From: Streptomyces albus subsp. albus
GTDB lineage: Bacteria; Actinomycetota; Actinomycetes; Streptomycetales; Streptomycetaceae
Assembly (NCBI RefSeq): GCF_000719865.1
Contig: NZ_JOID01000004.1
Location: 190,443-254,442, forward strand
Length of the DNA stretch: 64,000 nt
Direction: 5' to 3'
How positions within the stretch are numbered: position 1 is the stretch's first letter; each line of letters opens with the position of its first letter. Positions 29,301-38,400 of this stretch are shown in pieces. The translations under genes and the position numbers were made by a program. The notes below the pieces were generated by a model. The model saw only the letters and a program-made list of their open reading frames with translations, had not been told where the DNA came from and made no database searches.

Positions 29301-29746
29301 CCATGCCCGGCCGCGCCGCCCCGGTGAACCGCGGACTCCTCCAGTCCCGGGTGCCGGACGCGGTCGAGGAGGCGCGGCGCTTCCTCACCGACCGCCAGGC
29401 CGAGTACGCGCGGCAGATCGACGCCGTCCTCGCGCCGTACGAGAAGCGCGTCACGGAGTGGCGGCAGGCTGCGCTGTTCACACCGGCGGCCCGCCGTTCG
29501 CGGAAGGCCAAGCAGGACGTCGACCTCACGGCGAGCAGGCGCACGACGCTGATCCGCTCCCTGCGGACCTCCGGCGCCCCGCTGCTGCGGCTCCTCGCCG
29601 TCCTCGAACCGCTCGCCGCCACCCCGGCACCGCCCACCGCCTTATCCGCCGCGACCGCCGAATCCGCCGCGACCGCCGAATCCGCCGCGACCGCCGAATC
29701 CGCCGCGACCGCCGTGCCCGACGCCGGGGAGACGACCGAACGATGA
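26396..29746 (+). CDS. SNF2-family helicase, DrmD-like
   Basis: A 1116-aa protein. After a disordered Thr/Gly-rich start (~1-60) comes PGSQVLVRDEQWLVKKV, typical of DrmD-type proteins. Walker A is IADVVGLGKTLEIGVLLAEL (~203-222), Walker B-like VVIDESHNLV (~305-314), motif III LILASATPHNGDGESF, motif V LLFTGDVASEGVNLHQQC and motif VI IEQRNGRIDRYGQ (~634-646). A long C-terminal part follows, ending in an ESAATA repeat. DrmD is the SNF2 ATPase of class 1 DISARM. The stop overlaps the methyltransferase start (ATGA). ATG 26396 is chosen; the disordered start could be shorter. Confidence 0.87.
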   Translation: MQDIPDDIGTEPVAAGGVTMVQGTLDSAGAGTGTRSDTHAETQTGTRTGTEADQAAADTTTGAPSAAAPRSERPRFAPGSQVLVRDEQWLVKKVARTAYDGWMVEVTGVSSLVRGTDAVFYEELDRIEPLDPVRTRLVPDPSPNHRKARLYLEAVIRKTALPQTEHGLALAGNFLMDEQTHQLRPAELALSMKNPQPRILIADVVGLGKTLEIGVLLAELIRRGRGERILVVTPAHVLEQFQRELWTRFSIPLVRLDSTGIQRIQQDIPAGRNPFAYFKRAIISVDTLKSDVYAHHLKNTDWDAVVIDESHNLVNRGTKNNDLARLLARRTDALILASATPHNGDGESFAELIRMLDEAAIADASAYDVKDLGHLYIRRTKTDREVRDSLKGAWADRGPSRPVPVRATAKERAVLEELAARWIPRDPAASSVCADPMVAYNLLKGFLSSHRAFQDSVAARVKTLDKPLKGRRNQDPAALEAARRTEREAISDLARLAGGLGDDDSSKLDALVAQLRETGVGPGSDTRVVVFSERVPTLKWLAETVPARLGFPVTRRLEPEERKARPWKAYGGAVEVMHGDATGEDEQKRIVEEFGLRTAPVRLLFTGDVASEGVNLHQQCHELIHYDLPWSLIRIEQRNGRIDRYGQETSPRFRALVLTGDVEWRTDDKTGEPLWLDDRLVGAKLLAREEEAHRIEGSAEAVTGIYRAKEEDERLTRDLIAGRTVEESIEKSSTGGGAKALLGRLMGNVGSKKPTDDIPRATVPGLFGPGGGTAATAAYFDEALRQVCHPISPDIALKLRREEDGTLAFEPPPDLLHRLKALPKSYLTEQHILPTAQREGRIRLTFDKGLAARRLKAAREDSASQWPNVGYVSDVHPVLDWVTDKALAALRHDEAFVLAFDPDKEKAAEIDPALPGALDGPVYLLQGSYSNKAGRPTVVEWMAVTGLPGAPRVHRIDNAFLAACGVGPAMPGRAAPVNRGLLQSRVPDAVEEARRFLTDRQAEYARQIDAVLAPYEKRVTEWRQAALFTPAARRSRKAKQDVDLTASRRTTLIRSLRTSGAPLLRLLAVLEPLAATPAPPTALSAATAESAATAESAATAESAATAVPDAGETTER
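29645..29714. repeat. 18-bp in-frame tandem repeat at the 3' end of the helicase gene
   Basis: The unit TCCGCCGCGACCGCCGAA is present 3.9 times without mismatch, coding for repeats of ESAATA 11 codons before the stop. The unit is a multiple of three, so changes in copy number would alter only the tail length. Confidence 0.92.
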
Positions 29747-32700
29747 GCACCGACTTCGACTCCTTCTCCAACCGCGGCGAGTACCTGTCCGCGCACTACT
29801 TCGCCGAGCAGCTCGCCGACGGCCTGAAGAAGGGCGTCTTCGCGGCCTGGACGGACCGCGAGTCCGACGAGAACGACCAGCGGACCACACCCCGCGCCGC
29901 CCTCCGCGGCCTGCGGCCGGTCTATCTCGACGAGCAGTACCGCGGCTTCTTCGCCGAGCGCGCGAAGGAGGACGCCGAGGACGACGAGTACCCCTCCAAC
30001 GAGGGCTTCGAGCAGCGCCGCAACACCTACGGGGACGAGGAGTGGCGCGAACGCGTCACCGCCTGGCACCGCAAGGTGCTCGCCGCCCTCGGCTACCCGG
30101 ACGCCGACCCGGAGCCCGACGCCGACGAGGCGGACCGGGAGGCCGCCTCCGCCCGGCGTGAACTGACCGTCCACCGCGCCGGCCGCGACCACACCCTCAA
30201 GGTCGCCTGGCACGGCGACGGCATCGTCGCCGTGGACTGCGGCTGGTCAGCGAGCAACGACACCGCCCTGGACACCGACGCCTACGGCCGGCTGCTCCAC
30301 CCCCTGCGGGCCGGGAGCGGCGAGACCTACGGGTCGGGGCACGCGCTCGCCACCTGGCTGTTCCAGAGCGAGCTGGGAGGCGAGGGCGGCAGCGCCCCGC
30401 GCTTCGTCCTGCTGCTCTGCGGCGGCGTCATCGTCCTCGCCGACCGGCAGGTGTGGGGCGAGGGCCGCTACCTGGCCGCGAACCTCGACGCGGCCCTGGA
30501 GCGCCACGACCGCCGGCAGACCGGCGAACTCGCCACCATCGCCGGGCTGTTCAGCCATGACGCGCTCGCCCCGGCCGAGGACGGCAAGGGCCCGGCCATC
30601 GACGCGCTCGTCAAGGAGTCCCGCGACCACGCGGTCGGCGTCTCCGGCGAGCTGCGCCAGGGCCTCCAGAAGTCCGTCGAGATCATCGCCAACGAGGTCC
30701 TGGCCCGCTTGGATAAGACCGGCGTCGAACCACGCGCTCTCGAAACCCCCGGCGACCCCTTCGCCCGGCAGCTCACCCGCGAGGCGCTGCGCTACCTCTA
30801 CCGGATCCTCTTCCTGCTGTACGCGGAGGCCCGCCCCGAACTGGGCATCCTCCCGGCCGACGACGGCACCTACGAGGCCGGCTACTCGGTGGCGCGCCTC
30901 CGCGAACTCGTCTCCCATGAAGCTCAGTTGACGGACGAGACCGCCCGCAACAGATTCCACTTGTACGAGTCCCTGGACCTTCTGTTCGACAAGGTCAACC
31001 ACGGCCACCGGATCATCGGCACCGAGCCGTGGGACGAGCGTCCCGGCGACGACGAGGAGACGCGCAAGCGGAAGGCCAAGCAGCGCAGCGAGGACCGGGG
31101 CCTGCGCTTCGAACCCCTGCGCAGCGATCTCTTCGAACCCGCGGCGGTGACGCTCATCGGCCGCGGCACCCGCGACCCGCGCCGCGACGGGGAGAGCCAG
31201 GACGGCCGGGCGGCCCGGCTCGACCTGCGGCTGCGCAACCACGCCCTGCACCAGGTGCTGCGCCTGCTCACCATGAAGAAGGCCAGGCGGCGCGGCGAAC
31301 GCGGCGGCTTCATCTCGTACCGCAACCTCGGCATCAACCAGCTCGGCGCGGTCTACGAGGGCCTGATGTCGTACACCGGCATCATCGCCGAGGAGGAGCT
31401 GTGCGAGGTCGCCAAGGGCGGCGACCCGGAGAAGGGCTCCTGGCTGGTCCCCTCGCACCGTCTCAAGGAGTACCCGGAGAACACCTGGGTGCAGTACGAC
31501 GAGCGGGACCGTGAGGAGAAGGGCCTGCGCGGGCCGAAGAAGTACCCGCCGGGGACCTTCGTCTACCGCCTGGCGGGCCGCGACCGGGAGACCTCGGCCT
31601 CGTACTACACCCCCGAGTCGCTGACCCGGGTCACGGTCGAACTGGCCCTCAAGCACCGCCTCGACCAGGAGAAGGACGCGGAGGGGAACGTCGTCCGGAC
31701 CCGCGCGGCGGAGCTGCTGAAGTACCGCATCTGCGAGCCGGCGCTCGGTTCCGGCGCGTTCCTCAACGAGGCCATCAACCAGGTCGCGGAGGAGTATCTG
31801 CGGCGGCGGCAGGACGAGCTGGGCACGTCGATCCCGACCGCCCAGGCCCTGACGGAGAAGCAGAAGGTCAAGGCGTACATCGCGCTGCACAACGCGTACG
31901 GCGTGGACCTCAATCGGACCGGTGTCGAGCTCGCCGAGGTGTCGCTGTGGCTCAACACCATGCACCCGGGGATGCGGGCGCCGTGGTTCGGCCTCCACCT
32001 GCGGCGCGGCAACTCGCTGATCGGCGGCAGGCGGGCGGTGTACGCGGCGGAGGACGTCGCGCCGTGGAAGGGCAAGCCCCAGTGGCTGAGCGGGAAGGAC
32101 ACGCAGGCGCCGACGCCGCTGCCGTTCCGCGACAACGAGGCGGGCGGCAAGCCGCAGCCGCTGCCGGAGGGGGCGGTGCACCAGTTCCTGCTGCCGACAC
32201 CGGGCTGGGCGGCCGTGACGGGCGCGAGCGGTGACGCGAAGAAGCTGCTCGGGCAGTTGGCGGGGGAGGGCGTCGAGCAGCTCAGGCAGTGGAAGAAGGG
32301 CATCCTCCAGAAGCCGAAGCGGCGGCTGAACGCCAAGACGGGCGAGCCGATCCGCGACCGCAAGACGGGCCGGGAGGCCACGTCCCAGTACACGAGGCTG
32401 CGAGACGCGGCGCAGCGGGCCGAGTTCCTGTGGAAGCTCGTCGTCAAGCGGATGGAACTGTCGGAGCGGGAGATCGCCCGGACCATCGATGTGTGGGGCG
32501 CGGACCCGGAGAAGGACGAGGAGTTCGCCTTCCTGCGCCGGGAGGCGGGCGGTGCGGCGGAGGACAGTGCAACCCGGCTCTCGAAGGAGAAGGTCTACGC
32601 CGAGCTCTTCAGGGCCGTCGGATCGCCGTACTGGCGGCTGAAGCAGGTCATGGACGCCTGGTGCGCGCTGTGGTTCTGGCCGACGGGCGAGGCGTCGCTC

Positions 32701-35487
32701 CTGGACGGCAGCGCGGCACAGTACGACCCGGCGGAGGTGGTGAACGCCACCGAGGTCGTGAAGGAGCTGTTCGGGGCCGGAGCGGTGGCCGGTGGCGGCG
32801 GCGAGCCGGAGGTGACGGACGCGGGGGCGGCCCGGCGGCCCGAGGCTGGTCCGGCATCCGGTTCGGTGGCTGAACCAGAGCCTGAACCGGCGGCTGAACG
32901 GGTCAGGCCGAACGCCATCCCGGCCCAGCGTTTCGCCGAGCAGACGGCGCTGTTCGCGACGAGTTCCGGTGTCCAGGAGTCTCTGCTCTTCACGGACTCC
33001 GACAGCGGTGACGGCGAGCCGCTCATCGACCGCAAGGAGATCGGCAAGCCGGCACTGCCGCGCCAGAGGAAGCCGGCGGCGAGGCGGGCCCCGCGCGTCT
33101 GGCGGGACGCGATCCCGCTGGCGGACCTCGACGACTGGATCGACTTCCTGGAAGCCATGCTCGGCACCGCCGACGTGGACCAGCCGGACCTGATCACCGA
33201 GTTCGACAACCTCGAAGCACTCAAGGACTTCGAGGACAACCTTCCGGGCCTGCTCGGGATGGATCACAAGGAGGACCCGGAGGATCGCTTTCCCTGGATG
33301 CGCGTGGTCAAGGAGATCGCGGAGGGACAGGGTTTCCTGCACTGGGAGTTGGACTTCGCGCTGGCATTCGCGGAAGGCGGGGGATTCGACTTGCAGGTGG
33401 GGAACCCGCCGTGGGTGCGCCCGGAATGGAAGGAAGATCCCGTGCTCGCGGAGCATGAACCGTGGTTCATGCTTGCGGAGAGGCAAACTGCGACTGAAAG
33501 GCAACGTCGGCGCGCGGCCGCACTTGCCGGGGAGGCTGCCTCCTACGCTGTGCAGGAAGCAACGACAGTAGTGACGATGAGTGACTACCTGGCGGGGCCG
33601 CAAACCTATCCGCTAGTTGCCGGAAGTCAACCGGATCTGTACCGGGCCTTCATGTGTCAGACGTGGGACCACGCCGCCCTCGGTGGCATGGTCGGACTCC
33701 TTCACCGAGACAGCCACTTCAGCGGGAAGCGAGAGGCAAATCTCCGAGAGGCGGCCTATAAGAGACTTCGCGTGCATGGCGGATTTTTCAACGCGGGGAA
33801 TAGATTCTTCCCCGTGCCCGTCAGTAGAGCCCTCACCTTTGGTGTGCATATCTACGGCGAGTCGGGAGAGATTGGTTTCGACCATCTGTCGTGGTTGTTC
33901 TCCGCGGACGTGCTGCGCTTGTCCGGCCAGGACGACGGGTCGGCTCCCGATCCCGGAGTTAAGTTCGGCAACAGTTGGGATGCGCGTCCTCACCGCAAGC
34001 GAATTGTCCGGGTAACCCCGGAAGTGCTCACTCAATGGCAGCGTCTGACTGGTGAGGACGGGCGTCCCACCACAACGCGGTTGCTGTCTCCAGTAGGGAC
34101 TACTGAATCCCAGGCAATCGCCGCGCTCGCCGAATATCCAGTGCGACTCGGGGATTTCACTCCCAGGATTTGCAGCGGGTTCCACGAGAGTGGAGCGAGG
34201 GCGTCCGGACTGATTGATCACAACCTGATGGCTGGGCAGAAGACGAGGTTTCGTCCAGAAACCTGGGACTCGGTTATTCTTAAGGGTCCCCAACTCGGCG
34301 TCTCTAATCCGCTGCTCAAAAGTCCCGGTTCAGTGCCCGGCGAGATGGAGCCAGTTGACCTGCGCTTGATCGATAATGCCTACGTCCCTGGGACCGAGTA
34401 CGTCAGAACGGCAGTCAAGGAAAAGTTCGCCGAGTCCCAAGACAGGTGGTTCGACCTAGCGTACTTCGAAGATGCGCTTGGTGATTCCCGTCGGCTCTTG
34501 TCCATCCGCCAGTCGATCGCTGAGGCAAGGGAGATCGAACTTGGGGCGGTGGCCGATAGTGAGGTCCGCGACCGGTTGCGTGTCGAGTCGACTCGCCTGT
34601 ACTCGTCTTTTTACCGGATCGCTTGGCGAGAGATGATCTCCTCCAACCGTGAGCAGGTGCTCTGTGCGTCCCTCGTCCCACCTGGTCCTACGCATATCCA
34701 CGCAGTGCGCAGTGGAGCGCTTCTCGGGAACCGGCACACGGTCCTCTGGGCTGGTTTTTGGTCTTCCATGCCGCTCGATTACCTGCTCCGGACCATCGGA
34801 GTAGGTCATCTCGATGTGTCTGGAGCGCGCAACCTGCCGGCTCCGGCGCCAGACCATCCTCTTGCTCCTGCGTTGCTCCTTCGAACACTCCGGCTCAATT
34901 GCCTTACTGATGCGTACTCCGATATCTGGGAGGAATTGTTCGATGCCGCCTGGGCCGTTCATGAGCCATGGGCCCGTGTCTGGCCACTGATGACCACTCA
35001 GCTTCATGAAGTCGGTCCGAACTGGTGCCGTAACACGCCGCTCCGAACTGAGTACGCGCGCCGATCCGCGCTTGTGGAGATTGATGCTCTTGTCGCCGTG
35101 TGGTTGGGGGTGTCGGCTGACGCGCTGGCGACCATGTTCAATTCCCGGCTTCCGATCATGCGAGGCTTTGACGAGGTGACCTGGTTCGACGCCGCCGAAC
35201 GCAAGATCGCCGGTGACCGCTACACGTACGGCCACGGACAAACCAAGGACCACTGGAAGCAGTTCGAGGCGTACATGGCCGACCCCGCCTTCGCGGCCCA
35301 CCAGGCCGACCCCGTCAACAACCCAGCCCCCGCAACCCCCGCCCCCGACGGCTACACCGCGCCCTTCTACAAGGCCGACCGCGAGACCGAGATGCGCGAG
35401 GCGCACGCCTACTTCCAGCAGCGCCTCGACGCCGCCGTGGCCGCCGGTGAGTGGGACCCGGTGCGGCAGGAGGTGCCGAAGCCGTGA
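29743..35487 (+). CDS. Large Eco57I-type N6-adenine DNA methyltransferase, DrmMI/PglX-like
   Basis: A 1914-aa protein. The N-terminal ~600 residues (start DFDSFSNRGEYLSAHYFAE) have no nuclease motif that I can see. SAM-binding motif I is ICEPALGSGAFLNEA (~661-676); the catalytic motif IV is LQVGNPPWVRPEW (~1217-1230). The ~550 residues between them are an unusually long insertion (with YAAEDVAPWKG). The C-terminal ~690 residues would hold target recognition. DNA for residues ~1230-1806 (33430-35160) has clearly lower GC than the rest (about 55-60% in sampled lines). ATG 29743 overlaps the helicase stop; the stop overlaps the next start (GTGA). Methylation would mark self DNA. Confidence 0.87.
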   Translation: MSTDFDSFSNRGEYLSAHYFAEQLADGLKKGVFAAWTDRESDENDQRTTPRAALRGLRPVYLDEQYRGFFAERAKEDAEDDEYPSNEGFEQRRNTYGDEEWRERVTAWHRKVLAALGYPDADPEPDADEADREAASARRELTVHRAGRDHTLKVAWHGDGIVAVDCGWSASNDTALDTDAYGRLLHPLRAGSGETYGSGHALATWLFQSELGGEGGSAPRFVLLLCGGVIVLADRQVWGEGRYLAANLDAALERHDRRQTGELATIAGLFSHDALAPAEDGKGPAIDALVKESRDHAVGVSGELRQGLQKSVEIIANEVLARLDKTGVEPRALETPGDPFARQLTREALRYLYRILFLLYAEARPELGILPADDGTYEAGYSVARLRELVSHEAQLTDETARNRFHLYESLDLLFDKVNHGHRIIGTEPWDERPGDDEETRKRKAKQRSEDRGLRFEPLRSDLFEPAAVTLIGRGTRDPRRDGESQDGRAARLDLRLRNHALHQVLRLLTMKKARRRGERGGFISYRNLGINQLGAVYEGLMSYTGIIAEEELCEVAKGGDPEKGSWLVPSHRLKEYPENTWVQYDERDREEKGLRGPKKYPPGTFVYRLAGRDRETSASYYTPESLTRVTVELALKHRLDQEKDAEGNVVRTRAAELLKYRICEPALGSGAFLNEAINQVAEEYLRRRQDELGTSIPTAQALTEKQKVKAYIALHNAYGVDLNRTGVELAEVSLWLNTMHPGMRAPWFGLHLRRGNSLIGGRRAVYAAEDVAPWKGKPQWLSGKDTQAPTPLPFRDNEAGGKPQPLPEGAVHQFLLPTPGWAAVTGASGDAKKLLGQLAGEGVEQLRQWKKGILQKPKRRLNAKTGEPIRDRKTGREATSQYTRLRDAAQRAEFLWKLVVKRMELSEREIARTIDVWGADPEKDEEFAFLRREAGGAAEDSATRLSKEKVYAELFRAVGSPYWRLKQVMDAWCALWFWPTGEASLLDGSAAQYDPAEVVNATEVVKELFGAGAVAGGGGEPEVTDAGAARRPEAGPASGSVAEPEPEPAAERVRPNAIPAQRFAEQTALFATSSGVQESLLFTDSDSGDGEPLIDRKEIGKPALPRQRKPAARRAPRVWRDAIPLADLDDWIDFLEAMLGTADVDQPDLITEFDNLEALKDFEDNLPGLLGMDHKEDPEDRFPWMRVVKEIAEGQGFLHWELDFALAFAEGGGFDLQVGNPPWVRPEWKEDPVLAEHEPWFMLAERQTATERQRRRAAALAGEAASYAVQEATTVVTMSDYLAGPQTYPLVAGSQPDLYRAFMCQTWDHAALGGMVGLLHRDSHFSGKREANLREAAYKRLRVHGGFFNAGNRFFPVPVSRALTFGVHIYGESGEIGFDHLSWLFSADVLRLSGQDDGSAPDPGVKFGNSWDARPHRKRIVRVTPEVLTQWQRLTGEDGRPTTTRLLSPVGTTESQAIAALAEYPVRLGDFTPRICSGFHESGARASGLIDHNLMAGQKTRFRPETWDSVILKGPQLGVSNPLLKSPGSVPGEMEPVDLRLIDNAYVPGTEYVRTAVKEKFAESQDRWFDLAYFEDALGDSRRLLSIRQSIAEAREIELGAVADSEVRDRLRVESTRLYSSFYRIAWREMISSNREQVLCASLVPPGPTHIHAVRSGALLGNRHTVLWAGFWSSMPLDYLLRTIGVGHLDVSGARNLPAPAPDHPLAPALLLRTLRLNCLTDAYSDIWEELFDAAWAVHEPWARVWPLMTTQLHEVGPNWCRNTPLRTEYARRSALVEIDALVAVWLGVSADALATMFNSRLPIMRGFDEVTWFDAAERKIAGDRYTYGHGQTKDHWKQFEAYMADPAFAAHQADPVNNPAPATPAPDGYTAPFYKADRETEMREAHAYFQQRLDAAVAAGEWDPVRQEVPKP
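33430..35160 (+). other. AT-richer mosaic segment inside the methyltransferase gene (probable target-recognition module)
   Basis: Immediately after the NPPW codons, third-position bias relaxes and AT-rich codons (AAT, TTT, CTT, GAT, ATA) appear; high GC returns at ~35160 (ACCTGGTTCGACGCC). Sampled 60-base lines at 33781 and 34321 are 55% and 60% GC, against above 70% on both sides. The reading frame is unbroken. Confidence 0.75.
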
Positions 35488-38400
35488 GGCCGACGCTCGA
35501 AGCGGAAGGGCTCAAGGAGAGCCTGCTCCAGTATCTGTCCACCACCTACGCCCTGACCGACGAGGGCGCGCGGAAGGCGCTGCACCGGTTCCTCGGGGAC
35601 GACAACTCCGGTATGTTCCGGGGCCCGTTCCTCCGCGTGCGCACACCCTTCGTCACGGCGGACCCGTCGTGGGAGACGCACCTGGACTGGCGGCGCACCG
35701 ACGGCTGGACGCCGTACGAGCACCAGGCCGCCGCCTTCGAGCGGCTGTCGTCCGCCGGCGGCCGCACGCCCCGGCCGACGCTCGTCACCACCGGTACCGG
35801 TTCCGGCAAGACGGAGTCGTTCCTCTACCCGGTCCTGGACCACTGCGCGCGGGAGCGGGCGGCGGGCCGCGCCGGGGTGAAGGCCGTGCTCCTGTATCCG
35901 ATGAACGCGCTGGCCACCGACCAGGCGCAGCGCATCAACGGGCTGCTGACCGAGCACCCCGAACTGCACAAAATACGGGCCGGGCTCTACATCGGCGACC
36001 GGGCCGCCACCCGCTACGGCCGCGTGTTCACCGCCCGTTCCGATATGCAGGTGACGCCGCCGGACATCCTGATCACCAACTACAAGATGCTGGACCTGCT
36101 GCTCCAGCGCGCGGCCGACGCCCCGCTGTGGGACGAGGCCGACATCCGCTACGTCGTGGTCGACGAGTTCCACAGCTACGACGGCGCGCAGGCCACGGAT
36201 GTGGCGATGCTGCTCCGCCGCCTCGCCTCCGCCGTCGGCGCCTCGGAGAAGGGGCGCCCCCTGGGCCGCATCTGCCCGGTCGCCACCTCGGCGACCCTCG
36301 CCTCGGGCACGGACGAGGATGGATTACGGCAACTGCTCGACGTGGCCACGCAGGTGTTCGGCACCGAGTTCCCCTCCGACGCGATCCTCGGTGAAAAGCG
36401 GCTCAGCGTTGACCAGTTCGTGCCGCGCGCGGACTTCGACCCGCTGGTGCCGATCCCGAGTCCGGACGAGCTTGCGGCCCTGCCCGACCCCACGCTGGGC
36501 GAGGAGGAGTTCGCCGCGCTCGCCGAGGCCGTCACCGGCAGCCGGGACACCGATCCGCACGCGCTCGGCGAAGTCCTGAAGCGGCATCCGCTGACCTCCG
36601 CCGTGCTGCACGCCCTGGACGGGCAGGTGCGTTCCGTGCCGGAGGTCCTCGACCTGATGTGGCGCAGCGGCGCCCAGTCCTGGGGCCGCACCATCACGCT
36701 GCGGCCCGAGGTGGCGGCGAAGGCGTTCGCCCGCCTCGTCGCGCTGCTGTCGGTGGCCCACGACCCGGCGTCCGCCCCGGAGATGCCGCGCCCCTTCGTG
36801 CAGGTCGAGGTGCACCAGTGGGCGCGGTCGGTGTCCCGTCTGGTGCGCGGTGTACTGCCGTGGCCGAAGGCCGAGTTCCAGTGGGACGCGGCCGGGGCGG
36901 CGGAGAGCCCGGAGGGCGGCGCGGCGGGTACCGCGCCGGTGACCACGGCCACCGCCGGGCAGAACGCGAACCTGTTCCTGCCCGCCGTGTACTGCCGCGA
37001 CTGCGGCCGCTCCGGCTGGGCCGTCTTCACCCCCGAGTCGGACGATCTGGACGTCGAGGTCGACACGCACAAGATCCGGCGGGCCTCCGTCAGCCAGGAC
37101 AAGATGCGGGTCCGCAATCTGATCGCCGCCACCGATGGCGAGGCGATGGAGGGCTCGGGGGCCGCCCCGATGGACGGCGCGGGCCGGGCCGCCGGGCGTG
37201 CCGACGCGAACGCCCTCAGCGTGACCGGGGCCGGTCAGCTCCGCGTGCTGGACGGCCCCCGGCGCAGGCTGCGGCTGCCCGACCCGGTCGCGGACTACGA
37301 CCCGGAGACCGGCGGTCCCCGCCTGGCCGGCGCGGATTCCGCGTTCGTCCTCGTGTTCCTGGGGGAGACCGCCACCACGGCGGCCGAGGACGACTGGTGC
37401 CCGGCCTGCGGCACGCGCAACGCGATCCGCTTCCTCGGCACCGGCGCCGCCGCGCTCGCCGCCGCCTCCGTCACCCAGCTCTTCACCGGCGGGGAACTCG
37501 ACGAGCGGCAGGGCGAGACGAAGACCCTGATGTTCAACGACTCGGTGCAGGACGCCGCGCACCGCGCCGGATTCGTGGCGAGCCGCTCGTACACCTTCTC
37601 GCTGCGCGCCCTGTTCAAGAGCCATCTGTCGGAGGACGCCCCCACCGCGCTGAACGATCTGATAGCCGACGTGGTCGCCGCGACCACCGACCGTTCGACC
37701 CTCGCCGCCGTCGTCCCCACCGACCTGCACGACGTCGAGGGCGTGAAGCGGCTGCTGTCCGGCAAGGGCCGCGGCGGGGACCGGAGGACGTGGGAGCTGA
37801 TCGGGGAGCGGTTCGCGTTCGAGGCGCTGATGGAGTTCGGGTTCCGGTCCCGCAACGGCCGCACCCTGGAACTCACCCGGACCGCCGCCGCCCAGGTGCG
37901 CATATCCGACCCGGTGGCCGCCGCCGCGATCGTCCGGGCGGCCCACACCGAGCCCTACGCAAAGGGCGGCCGGCTGCCCGTCCCCGACGCCCTGGACGAC
38001 GCGCGGTACCTCGGCTTCCTGCGGATCTTCCTGGAACGGCTGCGGACCCGGGGCGCCATCGGCCACCGCTGGCTGGAGGGATATCTGCGGGAGGCCGGCA
38101 CCAGCCGGTACCACATCTGGGGCGGGCGGCCCCCCGGTATGCGGGCCTTCCCCAAGGGCATCGCCGCGCCCGTGTTCCTGCTGAACGCGCCGAAGACCAG
38201 AAGCGAGTTCGACTTCGCCACCGGGCGCCTCTCCTGGTACGAGCGGTGGGCGCAGCGCGCCCTCGGGCTGCCGCGCGAGCAGGCCGCCGAGTTCTGGTCC
38301 CGGCTGCTGCCCGCACTCGTCACCGCCGGGCTGCTGGCCGTGCGCACCCCGGAGGACAGCGGTCTGCGGATCTACGGGCTCAAGCCGGGCGCCGTCGACG

